Assembly: GCA_003427395.1 (NCBI GenBank)
Contig: BFEA01000113.1
Span: 1,950,177-1,973,580, forward strand
Direction: 5' to 3'
Length of the DNA: 23,404 nt
Origin: Chara braunii
Taxonomy: Eukaryota > Streptophyta > Charophyceae > Charales > Characeae
The notes beneath the pieces were generated by a model that was not told the DNA's origin, made no database searches, and saw only the letters and a program-made list of their open reading frames with translations. The stretch's first letter is position 1; each line of letters starts with the position of its first letter. A program made the translations under genes and the position numbers. Of this stretch, positions 1-9,890 are shown in pieces.

Positions 1-1893
1 TAGTGAGGAGTGTATGTTAAAGCGATTCTCCCCCCACCTTTTTTTTTTTGAAATATGAAAAAATGTATGATTGCTTTGTTGGTTGATCATTGCTCAAGCT
101 TTGCATGGTTGGTGATTGGTGGGAAGCGTAAGTGGGAAAAATTTGTGATTCTCCCGCTACCTTTTTGTTTTCGAAATATACGCAAATTTATGATTATTTG
201 TTGGTAGATGGTTACTCTCCCCTTCTATGGTTGATGATTAGTGGGGAGAGTAGGTGGGTGGCCCGACCTTTTGTTTTTCAAAATATGAAAGTGTATGATT
301 GCGTTGTTAGATAAGCGTTGCTCTTCCCTTCCATGATTGATGAATAGTGAGAAATGGTTTCGAAATATGAGAAAATTTTTGATAGCTTTATTTGTAGATC
401 GTTGTCCTTTCCTTCAATGATTGATGATTATTGGGGAGTGTAGGTGGGGTTAGAATTGCGACTTCCCCCAACTTTGTTTTTTCAAAATATAACAAAATGT
501 ATAATTGCTTCGTTGGCTAATCATTGTTCTTCCCCTCTATAGTTAATGATTTGGTGGAGACTGTATGTGGGGGGAAAATCGCGACTCTCCCCCTTTTTTT
601 TTTTGTTCTTTAAAATATAGTAAAGTGTATCATTGGTTTGTTGGTTGATCGTTGCTCGACCCTTGCATGGTTGATGATTAGCAGGGAATGTAGGTCATGG
701 GATATCATTTCTTTGTTGTTAGATTGTTGCTCTCCCCTTCAATCATTGATGATTAGTGCGGAGTGTAGGTGGGGGATAAATCATGATTCTTCCCCCCTTT
801 TGTTGTTTCGAAATATGAGAAAACGTGTGATTGCTCTTTAGGTTGATCATTGCTCTCCCCTTGAATTGTTGATGCTTAGTGAGATTGCAGGTGGGGAAGA
901 AACCCTCACTTTTTTTTTTCGAAATATAAGAAAATATATGATTGCTATGTAGGTAGATGATGCTCTTTCCTTCGGTAGTCGGGAGGGTAGGCGGGAGAAA
1001 AACACGATTCTCCCCTGACCTTTTTTTTGTCCAAATATTAAAAAATGTATTATTGTTTTGTTCGTGGATCTTTGCTCTCCTCTTCCATAGTTATTGATTA
1101 GTGGGAAGTGTAGGTGGGGGCAGAATCACAATTCTCCCCCCATCTTTTTTTTTGCAAAATATAAGAAGATGTATGATTGCTTCGTTGGTAGATCGTCACT
1201 CTCCACTTTCATGGTTGATAATTAGTGGGGAGTGGAGTTGGGAGCCCCGACCTTTTTTTTTTCGAAATATGAGAAGATGTATGAATGCTTTGTTTGTTGA
1301 TCGTCTCGTTCCCCTTCCATGGTTGATGGTTAGTAAGGAGTGTAGGTGGAGGAAGAATCAATCGCAATTTTCCTCCATTTTTGTTTTTTTTTTAAATATA
1401 AGAAAGTTTATGATTGCTTTGTTGGTGGATCGTTACTGTCCCCTTCCACGGTTGATGATTAGTGGGGAGTATACGTGAGGGGCAAATTGCCTTGTTTTTT
1501 TTCTTTACAATATGAAAAAATTTATGATTGCTTTGTTGGTTGATCCTCGCTATCCATTTCCAGGTTGATGATTAGTGGGCAGTGTTAGTCGGGGAAGAAT
1601 CACAATTTTTCCCTTGCCTTTTTTTTTCTTCAGAACATGAGAAATGTATGATTGTTTTGCCGGTTAATCGTTGTTTTCCCTTCCATGGTTGATGATGAGT
1701 GGGGAGTCTAGGTGCGGGGAAGATCTCACCGTTTCTTTCTTAAATATAAAAAATTGTATGATTACTTTATTGGTTGATTTTTGCACTCTCTTTCCATGGT
1801 TGATGATTAGTGGGTGGTGTAGCGAGGGGGAAAAACAAGATTCTGCCTTTTTTTTGCCGAAATATTAAAAAATGTATGTGTGCTTTGAGGATT
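1..1893. repeat. AT-rich ~105-126 bp satellite, block 1
   Basis: About 17 diverged tandem units. Each carries a core close to ATGTATGATTGCTTTGTTGG, then a 'GATCGTTGCTCTCCCC' segment, 'TGGTTGATGATTAGTGGGGA', a G-run (GTGTAGGTGGGG), often a matching C-run, a T8-T10 tract and CGAAATATGA. Core positions include 63, 498, 1169 and 1646. Some units are contracted (around 690-740). The array ends at about 1893, where non-satellite DNA begins. The same family recurs at 14758 and 16832. Open frames crossing the block are read-through of the repeat, not genes. Confidence 0.93.
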
Positions 1894-2385
1894 GAGCGTT
1901 GTTGAGCGCATCGGGTCCTGCCTTTTCGCAAAGGCAAGAGCCCTCCCGGCCATGTCACACAGGAGTAAAACAAAACAAAAACAGAGACAACTTGGGAATG
2001 GCGGAGAATATCCCGTGAACAGTCGATACAACACGTTCACGTCGTCCCTTCGCCACTTTAGCCCGATGCGTCAGCTCTACTTCTTTCGGTCTCCTACGAC
2101 AGGATAGGTTCCCGTAAAGCACAACTCGCGTTGCCTAAGGGGCTGTCACCACCCTTAAGGGCGTCTACCGAGCTACTGACCGAACCCACATGCGAAAGTT
2201 TTGAATGCAATTGCAGAGGTAGGTTAGTCAAGGGCGTTTGCTCGCTCGCTGCAGTATAGGTACGTGTGGTTATACGCCAAGTGGACTCGAAAGTCGTCCG
2301 TTTCTTAGGGCGTTGATTTTCCCAATACGAAGCATACGTCGGTCGACTATGACATTCTCAACCAAGCGTGAAACCCAATTTATTC
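1894..2385. repeat. Diverged ~0.45 kb repeat, copy A
   Basis: This segment is colinear with 3797-4260. Shared blocks include GAGCGCATCGG at the left end, CCTACGACAGGATAGG, a CTGTCACC block, CCGAGCTAC, GCGAAAG versus ACGAAAG, AGGGCGTTT followed by a CGCTGCAGTATAGG-like stretch, and a TCGACTA-containing right end. Copy A starts exactly where satellite block 1 stops. It includes a 7-bp hairpin (TGCCTTT / AAAGGCA, 1917-1934). I see no coding signature and cannot name the family. The two copies are in direct orientation about 1.9 kb apart. An LTR pair is possible, but I found no terminal dinucleotides or primer-binding site. Confidence 0.6.
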
Positions 2386-3796
2386 TAATCCCTTAAACAC
2401 GTAGTAGAAAGAAAGTTGTAGTAACCATACAAAATTACATTCAAAAGGAAGTCGATCGTAGTCGATAGAATGCATATCCAATTTAAAATGATAATTGAAA
2501 TAATTCAAATCATCATATGGTACATCCAATAACACAAGATCGAAATAGAATCCGACCTCCTCGAGTCGACTCAATAAGCAAAAATTATATTGAACTACCA
2601 ACGGGGAGTTGACTTCGACAATAACCTCAATGCAGCCAAAAGGGTAGTCGAACTTCCTCAGTTTTGACTTGATGAGATACGTCGCCAAAGTTGTTCATTC
2701 CAAAACACCGCCGGCCTAAAACGAGACACGCAATTTCATCTTCATATGTTTTTTATCTTCTTAGACAACCGACTACTTTGCGATTCTTGATCAGGTGCAC
2801 TGCTTGAAGTGTTGCATGTCTCACCCTGTAGGAATTGGTCTGGGGTACCGCTCCTCGTTCATGCACAAAGCTCGGTTCTCAAAAGTTAAGTCGTCTCCGC
2901 TGAATCGGCAGAGTACTCCCCCGTAGAACAGTTCGCTTTGGGTCGATAAGAGGGTCGACTCCTAAGGCAACGAACCCCCACCCAGATGCTTCCTGAAGAA
3001 AAAGAATGTGTTCACCACGAGTAACTTTCAATTATTTATATTTCTCCTAAGTTCAGGGCAACTTGGACGAAAACAAATCAAAGGAGATAGAGAATGAAGA
3101 TCATTTGGACAGTTATAGGTAGATAAGGTCATTCAGGATATAAAAACAATAAATCCTCGAAAAAAAACTAAGTTCATTTGACCTTATCTGTCATATTCTG
3201 ATCGAATTCATTTTACGGTGCCTACAAGATTAACGTTTTTCAAAACAAAGAATCCTTTTTGACACGCATGTAAGTGAGGAGTAAAAATATGAGAGTCTTT
3301 TTCTCTTTCCTCAAATAAGCATAATCCATCTCCTTTGCAAGCATCCTTCTACCTACCTGCACTCAAAGCAAAACAACAAAGTTCAAAGAAAACGAATGCA
3401 AACCCATATACAAGTCTGTTTTTTTCATTCACGTGCATGACTCGCACAACTTTCTTCTACCTTTATTGAAAATTCAAAACAAACAGGGTCAAGCAATGTG
3501 TGGGTTCACACAGGTGTGAAGGGAAGTTTGAGTTAATCAACTGACCTTGAGTGACGTTTGAATCGGCTCACTCAAGAAAGCCGACTAATTTCTCAATCAC
3601 ATAGAAGCTAACCGCCTTTGAAGCCCAAAATATACGGCCCACAACTCCACAACTCGTGGTCGTTCCACTGAACGACGGTCCGTGTCTTCTCAGAGTGTTA
3701 AGATGAGCAGAGGTTGGGCTCCAATAAAACTCGAGCGAGGTAGCCCTCCAAGAGGGTGTTCCCACAAATGAGTTTTCAAGTGGTGCTAATGTACCT
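2386..3796. other. Unassigned DNA between the two repeat copies
   Basis: No gene is recognised. The minus strand has a 102-codon open frame (2688 to 2380) starting at TTG directly after a TGA. It is rich in D, Y, F and L, has no domain I know, and has no ATG. The rest is AT-leaning and stop-rich. If copies A and B were LTRs this would be the internal region, but it shows no gag, protease or RT motifs. Confidence 0.4.
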
Positions 3797-4260
3797 AACT
3801 GATGTCGAGCGCATCGGTCCGGCACCGCATGAGGCAGCGCGGGACCCTCCCGACGGCGTCACGCAGCAGTTGGTCTAGATCCTCGTCGCGAATATACATG
3901 GAGCTTCCGCAAGCCGCTCCGGCTGAGTGGGCCAGCCATACCTCTCGGGAGCCCCTACGACAGGATAGGGCCTACGCGAGGCACGACTTACCTCCACCTT
4001 ACGGGACCTGTCACCTCCCTTCGGTGGGCGTATCCCCGCCGAGCTACCAGTCCACAGTACGAAAGCCTGTCTCTTATACACATCTAGATGTGTATAAGAG
4101 ACAGGGACCAGCCGAGGGCGTTTCTCGTTCGCTGTAGCATAGGGGGTACGAGCGGTAGTACACCTCTATCGGACCCGCATGCGAACCGACATCTTGGGGG
4201 GCTGAAGTCCCAAGCGTGACCCGTCGTCGATCGACTAGGACGTATCCCACACACCACGTG
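3797..4260. repeat. Diverged ~0.45 kb repeat, copy B
   Basis: This is the colinear partner of 1894-2385, more GC-rich and more hairpin-prone (for example CTTGGG / CCCAAG at 4194-4214). Both copies keep a GGGnCTGTCACC-type centre, but flanking stems differ: CCACC / GGTGG here and GCCT / AGGGC in copy A. The copy is interrupted at 4067-4104 by a double transposon mosaic end. Sequence on both sides still aligns in order with copy A, so the interruption replaces about 20-30 bp rather than joining unrelated loci. Open frames crossing 4067-4104 translate the adapter (SYTHLDVYKRQ on plus, LSLIHI on minus) and are not proteins. Confidence 0.6.
4067..4104. other. Double Tn5 mosaic end: sequencing-library artefact
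   Basis: 4067-4085 reads CTGTCTCTTATACACATCT and 4086-4104 is its exact reverse complement, AGATGTGTATAAGAGACAG. These are the 19-bp hyperactive Tn5 mosaic ends used in Nextera chemistry. Head-to-head with no spacer they equal the Nextera mate-pair circularisation junction. No 9-bp target duplication flanks them (left TACGAAAGC, right GGACCAGCC), so a real Tn5-type insertion is unlikely. The bases around this point should be treated as an unverified join. Confidence 0.97.
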
Positions 4261-4685
4261 CACACCACTATAAATAACATATAAATAAAAACGCACGCAC
4301 ACGCACATATACGTACACAAAACGACAGAGGACGAACAACGCAACAACACTCCTAGTCCCTTAGCAGTCATCCCATAACTCTCCGACACCGAAATCGAAA
4401 AAGGGGACGCGCGCGAGACTCAGTATAAAACCGCGCGGACGCAGGGCTAACTCATATCGACTCGCAATGCAAGCGTACTCAAGTGGTCGCGGTGATGGCG
4501 TACTATGTAGTACCTATACTCATGCGGTCCTCGTTAATCTCGACCGTCGCATTCGAGACTCAAGTGTCGGTTGACACACGCCTTGAGGGTTAATCTCTCG
4601 ACGCTGGACAGCCGCCAAGTGCGGTTGAAAACCACACCCTCTTCTGCACCCTGCGGAGAGTGGGTGGTACACATGTTCATATCTG
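4261..4685. other. No gene seen; weak TATA-like site
   Basis: CA-rich stretch (4283-4320), then mixed sequence. A TATAAAA at 4424-4430 lies directly upstream of a CCGCGCGG palindrome (4431-4438). That could be a core promoter, but no convincing open frame follows, so I do not call a promoter. Open frames at 4520-4795 on both strands are short and unrecognised. Confidence 0.3.
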
Positions 4686-4787
4686 TGGCAATCGTCTCTT
4701 ATTGCCATGGAGACAAGCTCCATCATCTAGGGCCTGAACAGAAGTCAAGGGGTTTGACTTTGACGGTTGCCACGGACTACAACGTCC
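4686..4787. repeat. Run of four short perfect hairpins
   Basis: Four back-to-back stems: TGGCAAT/ATTGCCA (4686-4692 with 4701-4707), ATGGAG/CTCCAT (4707-4712 with 4718-4723), AAGTCAA/TTGACTT (4742-4748 with 4754-4760) and GGAC/GTCC (4774-4777 with 4784-4787). Loops are 8, 5, 5 and 6 nt. The first two share base 4707. No coding function is evident. Confidence 0.6.
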
Positions 4788-4799
4788 AATTATAAAAAT

Positions 4800-5554
4800 T
4801 AACAAGCAAAAATAAATCAATCAATAAATAAACATTCCAACACTCATATATCAATTCAGATATCGAGATAAAGTAAAAGAAGGGGAAACATAAACCCATC
4901 AGGTATGCAGATCGTGCGTCACATGGTTGTCATTCTCACTGCCTCCAAAGTATGGCCCATGTAGCAAGCTCTGGAATACTAACCTGCATAAAACACAAGC
5001 ACACACAATAGTTACATTGCCATACACCAATGTGGTCAACTTTACTGTTTCCTGTAACTCACACCACACCTCACACACTCAAGCCCCAGTCATAGTTCAA
5101 CTCTTCATAAATCGCATAAGTTCTTTATAATAGCCATTTAAAAGAAGTTCGGTTAAAACCCTCAAAGAAACATATCAAATATCAGGGCTAAGGCAATCAA
5201 GTTGAGGTACAGGTGTAAGCAAAGTTGTGTCGTGAGCCGACAAATCGACGATCAACCAACCGACCTGTTATCAGTGATAACAGAAGATGATCCTCGTGAG
5301 ATCAAGCTGAAACTAGTCCAAATCTTGGATCGAATGTCCAAAGGAGACCTGTATCTTACGACGGGTCGACATCCAAGCTAAATCGTCAACGTATGGAGAT
5401 CAAATCCCCATGACACGTCCTCAATGTAGACTCTCCTGATAGCCAAGCCTAGGTCTACCTCTGAGCCAGTGCCCCAAAAAAGGTAGGCCTATGGCAGAAT
5501 CTTCCCCATACAGAGTGAATCGCCAGAGTCGCCACCTGTCAAAATATAAGTTAT
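4800..5554. other. Unassigned DNA with one 19-bp palindrome
   Basis: No gene is recognised. Contains CTGTTATC (5265-5272) / GATAACAG (5276-5283) with a 3-nt AGT loop, a near-perfect ATGGAGAT / ATCCCCAT pair near 5394-5412, and a GTAGAC / GTCTAC pair near 5427-5457. The end of the stretch (GAGTCGCCACCTG at about 5526) leads into the 122-bp tandem repeat and resembles non-coding ends of plant repeats. That resemblance is an impression, not a match I could test. Confidence 0.3.
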
Positions 5555-5880
5555 CTCCCCTAAACTAGGAAAATTTGGGCAGCGCTTCCCGTATGAAAAG
5601 TGTCTTTCCAGAATTTATATCAGTCTAATTATGAAAACAGAAATAATCTTCAAGCCTCCAAAGTTAAATTTTGTCTAACTCCCTTAATTAGCAAAAATTT
5701 GGGCAGCACTCCCTCTAGAAAAGGACACTCTCCAGATTTTTGCTAAGTCATTTATGAAAGTTAGATAAACTGAACTCTGAAAATATAAAATCGGACTAAC
5801 TTCTTGATTTTGTAGAAATTTCGGCAGCGCTTCCCGTAGAGAAAGTGGTTTACCAAGATCTATAAAAGACCAAGTATAAC
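5555..5880. repeat. Three-copy ~122 bp tandem repeat with GGGCAGCGCTTCCC core
   Basis: The core AAATTTGGGCAGCGCTTCCC-like motif starts at 5571, 5695 and 5816, giving spacings of 124 and 121 bp. Variants are GGGCAGCGCTTCCCGT, GGGCAGCACTCCCTCT and CGGCAGCGCTTCCCGT. Each core is followed by AAAAGTG/GGACA-type sequence, CCAGAATTT or CCAGATTTT, and a CTAA-containing spacer. I have an impression of similar motifs in plant transposon untranslated regions, but no element can be named. Confidence 0.75.
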
Positions 5881-5882
5881 AA

Positions 5883-6158
5883 ATGATCGGAGAAAATGCA
5901 GAAATTAATCTAAGTAAAATAAACTTAGCTCAGAAAATGCAGGAATTGAAACTAACTCCTATTGCTCTAGCACGTGGCGAGCAACTAAAGCAACTACCTA
6001 TCAACCTAAAACTCAGACTAAGTAGTAACGTCACTCAGTCACATGCAGGCCAAACCACAAAGGTGAGTACTCCCACCATCCCAAGTCAACCTGGACAAGC
6101 AATAGTTCGTAGTCTTTCAGTGATTTATCCCTTTATACCCAACTTACATAAGGCATAA
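5883..6158 (+). CDS. Doubtful 91-codon ORF, unrecognised
   Basis: This open frame starts directly after the tandem repeat and ends just before the hairpin array. It is hydrophilic (K, Q, N, S, T rich) with no membrane segment, signal peptide or motif I know. It has no neighbour of known function and no clear promoter. Its position inside a block of non-coding repeats makes chance openness the likelier explanation. I list it only because it is the longest frame in this 1-kb stretch. Confidence 0.12.
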   Translation: MIGENAEINLSKINLAQKMQELKLTPIALARGEQLKQLPINLKLRLSSNVTQSHAGQTTKVSTPTIPSQPGQAIVRSLSVIYPFIPNLHKA

Positions 6159-7050
6159 AGCTAGACCACCCAAACTTGGAACGTGTCTAGCTCAGCCATG
6201 GAGTATACACAAACACAGGGCACTACAACTTTTCTCTTCTTTGGGCATATGACTAGGCCACGATAGTCTCCATGAATTGTTTAAGTATCCCAACTTTATA
6301 TAATTGTCTGTACTTAGTCTTTTGAGGTAGCATATAACCGAACGGATCATCTTCAACTCAAGATTCAGTTTGCCCCTTCGTACCAAAAATTTGTTTTTTA
6401 ATTAGTACTCTCTTCAGTTGGTGATAGGGCTATAGTTAGGCCACCCAAACTTACGGGACCCTGCATGACTAGCCTGTTCATAGATAAAATAGTAATAGAG
6501 TATAGCCAAATTATAACCTTTGGGTTCCAGCATGTGCGAGGCTTTGAGTCAGACTACTTGAACTTACAGAACAGTCTGGCTCTCTGCCTGATTCGTTCCT
6601 TTTAGATCCAATATGTGCGTGGCATTGTGCTAGACCACCTAAACTTATAGAATGGTCTGCCCTCTGTCAAGTTCATTTCCCCCAGAATAAAGCAGGTTGA
6701 GGCTCAGCCACCTAAATTTATAGAATGGCTCAGAACTCCTCGTTCAGAACCAAATAAATAGAGGAAACCCGAAATAAACAAGGCAACCAAAGCACCTGAA
6801 CTTACAGAATGCACTTGGCCCCTGAAAAGGTCAGACACGGTTAGCTCTTACAAGACAGACCAACCAAATAACCTAAACTTATAGAATGATCTGATTCTCC
6901 ATGCAAATCCACAACACTAGGTCTCCCCAAACTTATGGGGACTTCCCAGCCTCCAGAGCAATCAGACCACCTAAACTTATAAAATGGTCTGATGCTCCAC
7001 ACAATTCAAAATAAACAAAGCACTGGGTCTCCCCAAACTTATGGGTACTT
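6159..7050. repeat. Array of hairpins with shared loop CCTAAACTTATAGAAT
   Basis: About nine copies of a loop close to CACCTAAACTTATAGAAT, flanked by inverted arms that differ between copies. Stems: AGCTAGAC/GTCTAGCT (6159-6166, 6185-6192); CAGACT/AGTCTG (6550-6555, 6573-6578); AGACCA/TGGTCT (6632-6637, 6653-6658); AGCCA/TGGCT (6706-6710, 6726-6730); CCAA+GCA/TGC+TTGG (6787-6794, 6810-6818); TCCCC/GGGGA (6924-6928, 6937-6941); ATCAGACCA/TGGTCTGAT (6961-6969, 6985-6993), the last extended by GAGC/GCTC. Copies near 6437, 6855 and 7026 pair poorly. Unit spacing is about 60-110 bp and irregular. No protein is encoded. Confidence 0.8.
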
Positions 7051-8529
7051 CCTTGCCTTAATGATTCAGTCAACCCTTATGCAAAACAACCTTCCATCCT
7101 GCCCTCCCCCAGATGCAATCTCTTTTTACAATCTGCTTTCAGTCAATCAACAAAAACTGAAACTGAGATTTGCATGCATTCCTTTACTTTGTCTGATTCA
7201 TGTCCTGAAAGTCAAACAACAAGTCAAAGTAGGGTTACATACCATATACTCAGTCAGACATACGATGGGCGATATAGATAGGGGCTATAATATGGGTTTA
7301 TAGAGGGGAAGCAATGATTATCTCTTAGTTCTCTTCCTCCAGAACTCCTCCTGAGCTCCGGCAAAGCTCCCGCAATCGGTGGGCTGACCCCCCACAGAGT
7401 CTTGCTGCGGTCCTACTGGTTGCAATCCCGCCTTCCGCCTTCCTCTCAGATAAGGACTAGACTTAAAATAAGAAGGGTATAAGAAGAAGCTTTTTAGTCT
7501 CTCAGATCCAAGAGAGGTGCACTTTGACTCGCGGGAGAGGGCCTTGAAACCTTCATACGCCTGAGGGCTATACAATCATGGCCAATACAACGCAACGAAG
7601 TAGTCAGATTGCAGTCATAATGTAGATCAGCGGCACTCCGACGAACCTCCTCATCGCAGCAATATCCCCTACTAAGTTTGATCACCTCTTTTCCAAGTCG
7701 CAGTGTCATTCAACTGAAAACACAGCAGAACACACTGGCAACAACACCTTGACGCCGCACGATTATCTTGCAAAGAATAAAACACCTCTCACCTTCACGC
7801 CTCAAACTAACTGGATCACCCTCCTCCTTGAACTTGTTGGAACGGCAGGGCACGAGCTGACTCCGCAACCCAACACAGCATGCCACACCTGCTCATTCCA
7901 TTGACTGCGATAGCCCGCCTGCTGGATTGCTTGGCTGCAAACAACCCACCTGCAGCTGGTCTTCCGCTATTCCTTTGAACAGGCTAAGCATTCTATAGGA
8001 TAGGGGGTGAGTCTATATTCTTGCTGTCCACCTTCGTGATCAGAGCTATACCCCGGCCAACAGTCAAACCTGCCACCAGGACTGCTACTGATAGGATGAG
8101 CAACACTCGGACCTACAGGTAATATTTAATCTTCACGGCCTGCTCCCGGTTGTTTCGAATGTTTTAGCTAGGCACGATCGGAATGGATCTCTTGCTAGAA
8201 CGCAGAGTTATGCAGCCAAACGCTGCCCTTCTCGGCTTCTCTCGTTAGCAGTCCACGTACCTTGGCATCTGTGGTTCGGCTTTCGGCTTGCCCGCAATGA
8301 CTGCTAATACCCGCTCCCGCTCGGTTTGTCTGCAAACTGTCTGTCCCTGCTCGATTTGGCTGCAAACAGCCCGTCCGCCCTCACGTACCCCTCCCTGTCT
8401 CTTTTGTGCCTATATACAGACCTCCACTGCATCCGCTACCCCGGCTTACTCGAGTAACCTCGAGCAGTACTCACCCAAAGAGCAACAAATCCTGTCTCTC
8501 CTTTTCAACGTTTGCTTCCGACATTTCTC
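7051..8529. other. Unassigned GC-moderate region
   Basis: No gene is recognised. A minus-strand 85-codon frame (7575 to 7318) and a plus-strand 81-codon frame (8288-8533) show no known motif. A TATATA at 8411-8416 lies about 115 bp upstream of an ATG at 8530, which could be a promoter-to-start arrangement, but nothing else supports it. 'CTGCAAAC' recurs at 7934, 8330 and 8360. Confidence 0.3.
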
Positions 8530-8673
8530 ATGAGCTTCCCACGTTGTATACTGAGTACTTTGCTTGACGACTCGCCGGACGAAGATAGCGAGACTGAGAC
8601 TTATTTAAAAATATGCAGAGATGCCTTCTCAAAACACTGCCATCTTTTCTCTTGTCATCCGAATCAGCCATGA
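8530..8673 (+). CDS. Doubtful 47-codon ORF with acidic stretch
   Basis: ATG at 8530, TGA at 8671-8673. The peptide starts MSFPRCIL and contains an acidic run DDSPDEDSETET, then a Cys/His-containing tail. It is too short to appear among longer frames and I do not recognise it. A TATA-like site lies about 115 bp upstream. It could be the start of a spliced gene, because a textbook donor (CAG|GTAAGT) follows at 8690, but its stop comes 16 bp before that donor, so it cannot be the exon that uses it. Confidence 0.15.
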   Translation: MSFPRCILSTLLDDSPDEDSETETYLKICRDAFSKHCHLFSCHPNQP

Positions 8674-9365
8674 TACGCATGTTATACAGGTAAGTTCTCC
8701 TCTTTTCTTCCTCACCTCACCCGTAACTCTCCTGCAATGACTCACCAACGCAGGAATGCGCCCGCCACCAACGAGGTCCGGTCCGTGCCAAGGATGCAGC
8801 TGCTCAGGGCACGCAGAACCACCATGATGATCGAAACACCGTCGCACCTAGTACTTCGATCCGGACTAGAAGGGGCACAATCCATTGGGATTGCGCCAAT
8901 CATGACAACTGTCAAACACGGGTCGAGCATCGTATGCGCAACAAATGGAGTGACCGAGGTGGCTCAACGGCCGTGTATAATGAAAACGAATCTTTCCGCT
9001 GGAGTGCGGTCAGATGCTCACCCTTCCTTCCCCCATATCTCACTGATCCCCCGTTGTTGCGCTCTCCCCCTTTTTGTGCATGCACCCGGTGCAAAAGCCC
9101 ATCCAGGTCCATCCCTCTTTCCCCTTTTCACTTGCCTTCGTCCGTACCTCACTCTCCCCTTCGCTCTACTTCAGAACCTATTGTTAACACCTTTTCCTAC
9201 CCGACTTCATCCAGAAACGACCGGGCTTCGATTCCTCCACTCTGTCCGACTCAAAATCGCCCTCACCATCTTTGGTTTTCACCTCGAATGTATCTGGCGC
9301 AGCGCCAAGCCATATTCATTCCTTCTTCTTTTCGGCTCCTTTCCCGACATTCATGTCTCTCCTAG
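8621..9365 (+). CDS. Possible two-exon ORF, unrecognised
   Basis: An ATG at 8621 opens 23 codons that run to a perfect donor CAG|GTAAGT (intron from 8690). A pyrimidine-rich tract and CAG at 8751-8753 would make a 64-bp intron. Phase is kept, and the frame then stays open to a stop at 9365, giving about 226 residues. The first ~90 residues after the join are mixed and hydrophilic (WDCANHDNCQ, RNKWSDRGG); after 9030 the protein becomes Pro/Ser/Leu-rich because the DNA is C-rich. A second frame is also open over almost the same span (ATG 8737 to stop 9405, 222 codons), which weakens both. A 64-bp intron is short for a plant. No family is recognised. Confidence 0.2.
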
Positions 9366-9890
9366 CTCATCTCTTACTAACTCTTCTCTCAAACTAACTC
9401 CATAATCCATCGCGCCCCACCTCTAAACTCCTACTATGCATCTTCACCCGCTCGATTCTACGAAGGATCGAGTCAGTTATGCCTCTTCCCCTTTTGCCAT
9501 ATCCAACCTCCGCTATCTCCCACGCAGTAGTTTTCAGTATTAACTCGCCCTCTACTAACTTTCTCACCAAACTAACTTCACGAGCACGTTCGCAATGATC
9601 AAAAACCTCCGTTTCGGTCCTTCCCCCGCCTGTTTTCACTCAGAAACGAATGGGAACGGCCTCCTTCACTCTCGTTCCTCTTCCCTCTCCGGTATAGCTC
9701 CACGCACTGTTATCTCTACTAACTCTAATTCTATTGATCTAACATCGAAACACGCTACCACTAAGCTCGCCCTACCTAAAACCCCCCACTGTATACTTTT
9801 TCCCGCCCGAATCCGATAGGAATCGAGCGAGCTATAGGTTCTTTCCTCCACCGAATGTAACTGGCGAGAAAATGCGCCCGGGTCCACTCC
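9180..9890. repeat. C-rich diverged tandem units with hairpins
   Basis: Irregular ~170-260 bp units, each with a Ser/Pro-codon-like C/T-rich body and a short inverted repeat: TGGCGC/GCGCCA (9295-9307), CTCGATTC/GGATCGAG (9451-9458, 9465-9472, one G-T pair), CGTTTC/GAAACG (9610-9615, 9643-9648), and an 11-bp arm pair with two mismatches at 9804-9814 and 9819-9829. Two units share CGAATGTA followed by CTGGCG and a downstream CGCC (9285-9307 and 9854-9880). Open frames in this stretch are due to low A/G content. Confidence 0.5.

Noticed and set aside
1-1893. Hammerhead ribozyme in the satellite (TTGATGA ... CGAAA)
   Set aside because: The invariant C of CUGAUGA is T in the consensus, stem II is not adjacent to the core, and stems I and III do not form.
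4067-4104. Genuine Tn5/IS50-type insertion
   Set aside because: Only mosaic ends are present, with no transposase and no 9-bp target duplication; the hyperactive mosaic end is an engineered sequence.
1894-4260. Complete LTR retrotransposon
   Set aside because: Direct repeats exist, but no protein motifs, primer-binding site, polypurine tract or target duplications could be found.
4072-4389. ORFs containing SYTHLDVYKRQ or LSLIHI as proteins
   Set aside because: These residues are the translation of the Tn5 mosaic-end adapter at 4067-4104.
5265-5283. Tet-operator-like palindrome (TATCAGTGATA core)
   Set aside because: The core matches by chance length; no repressor gene or vector sequence is nearby and the outer arms differ from known operators.
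6159-7050. CRISPR array
   Set aside because: Spacing is irregular, the conserved part is the loop rather than a full direct repeat, there are no cas genes, and the DNA appears eukaryotic.
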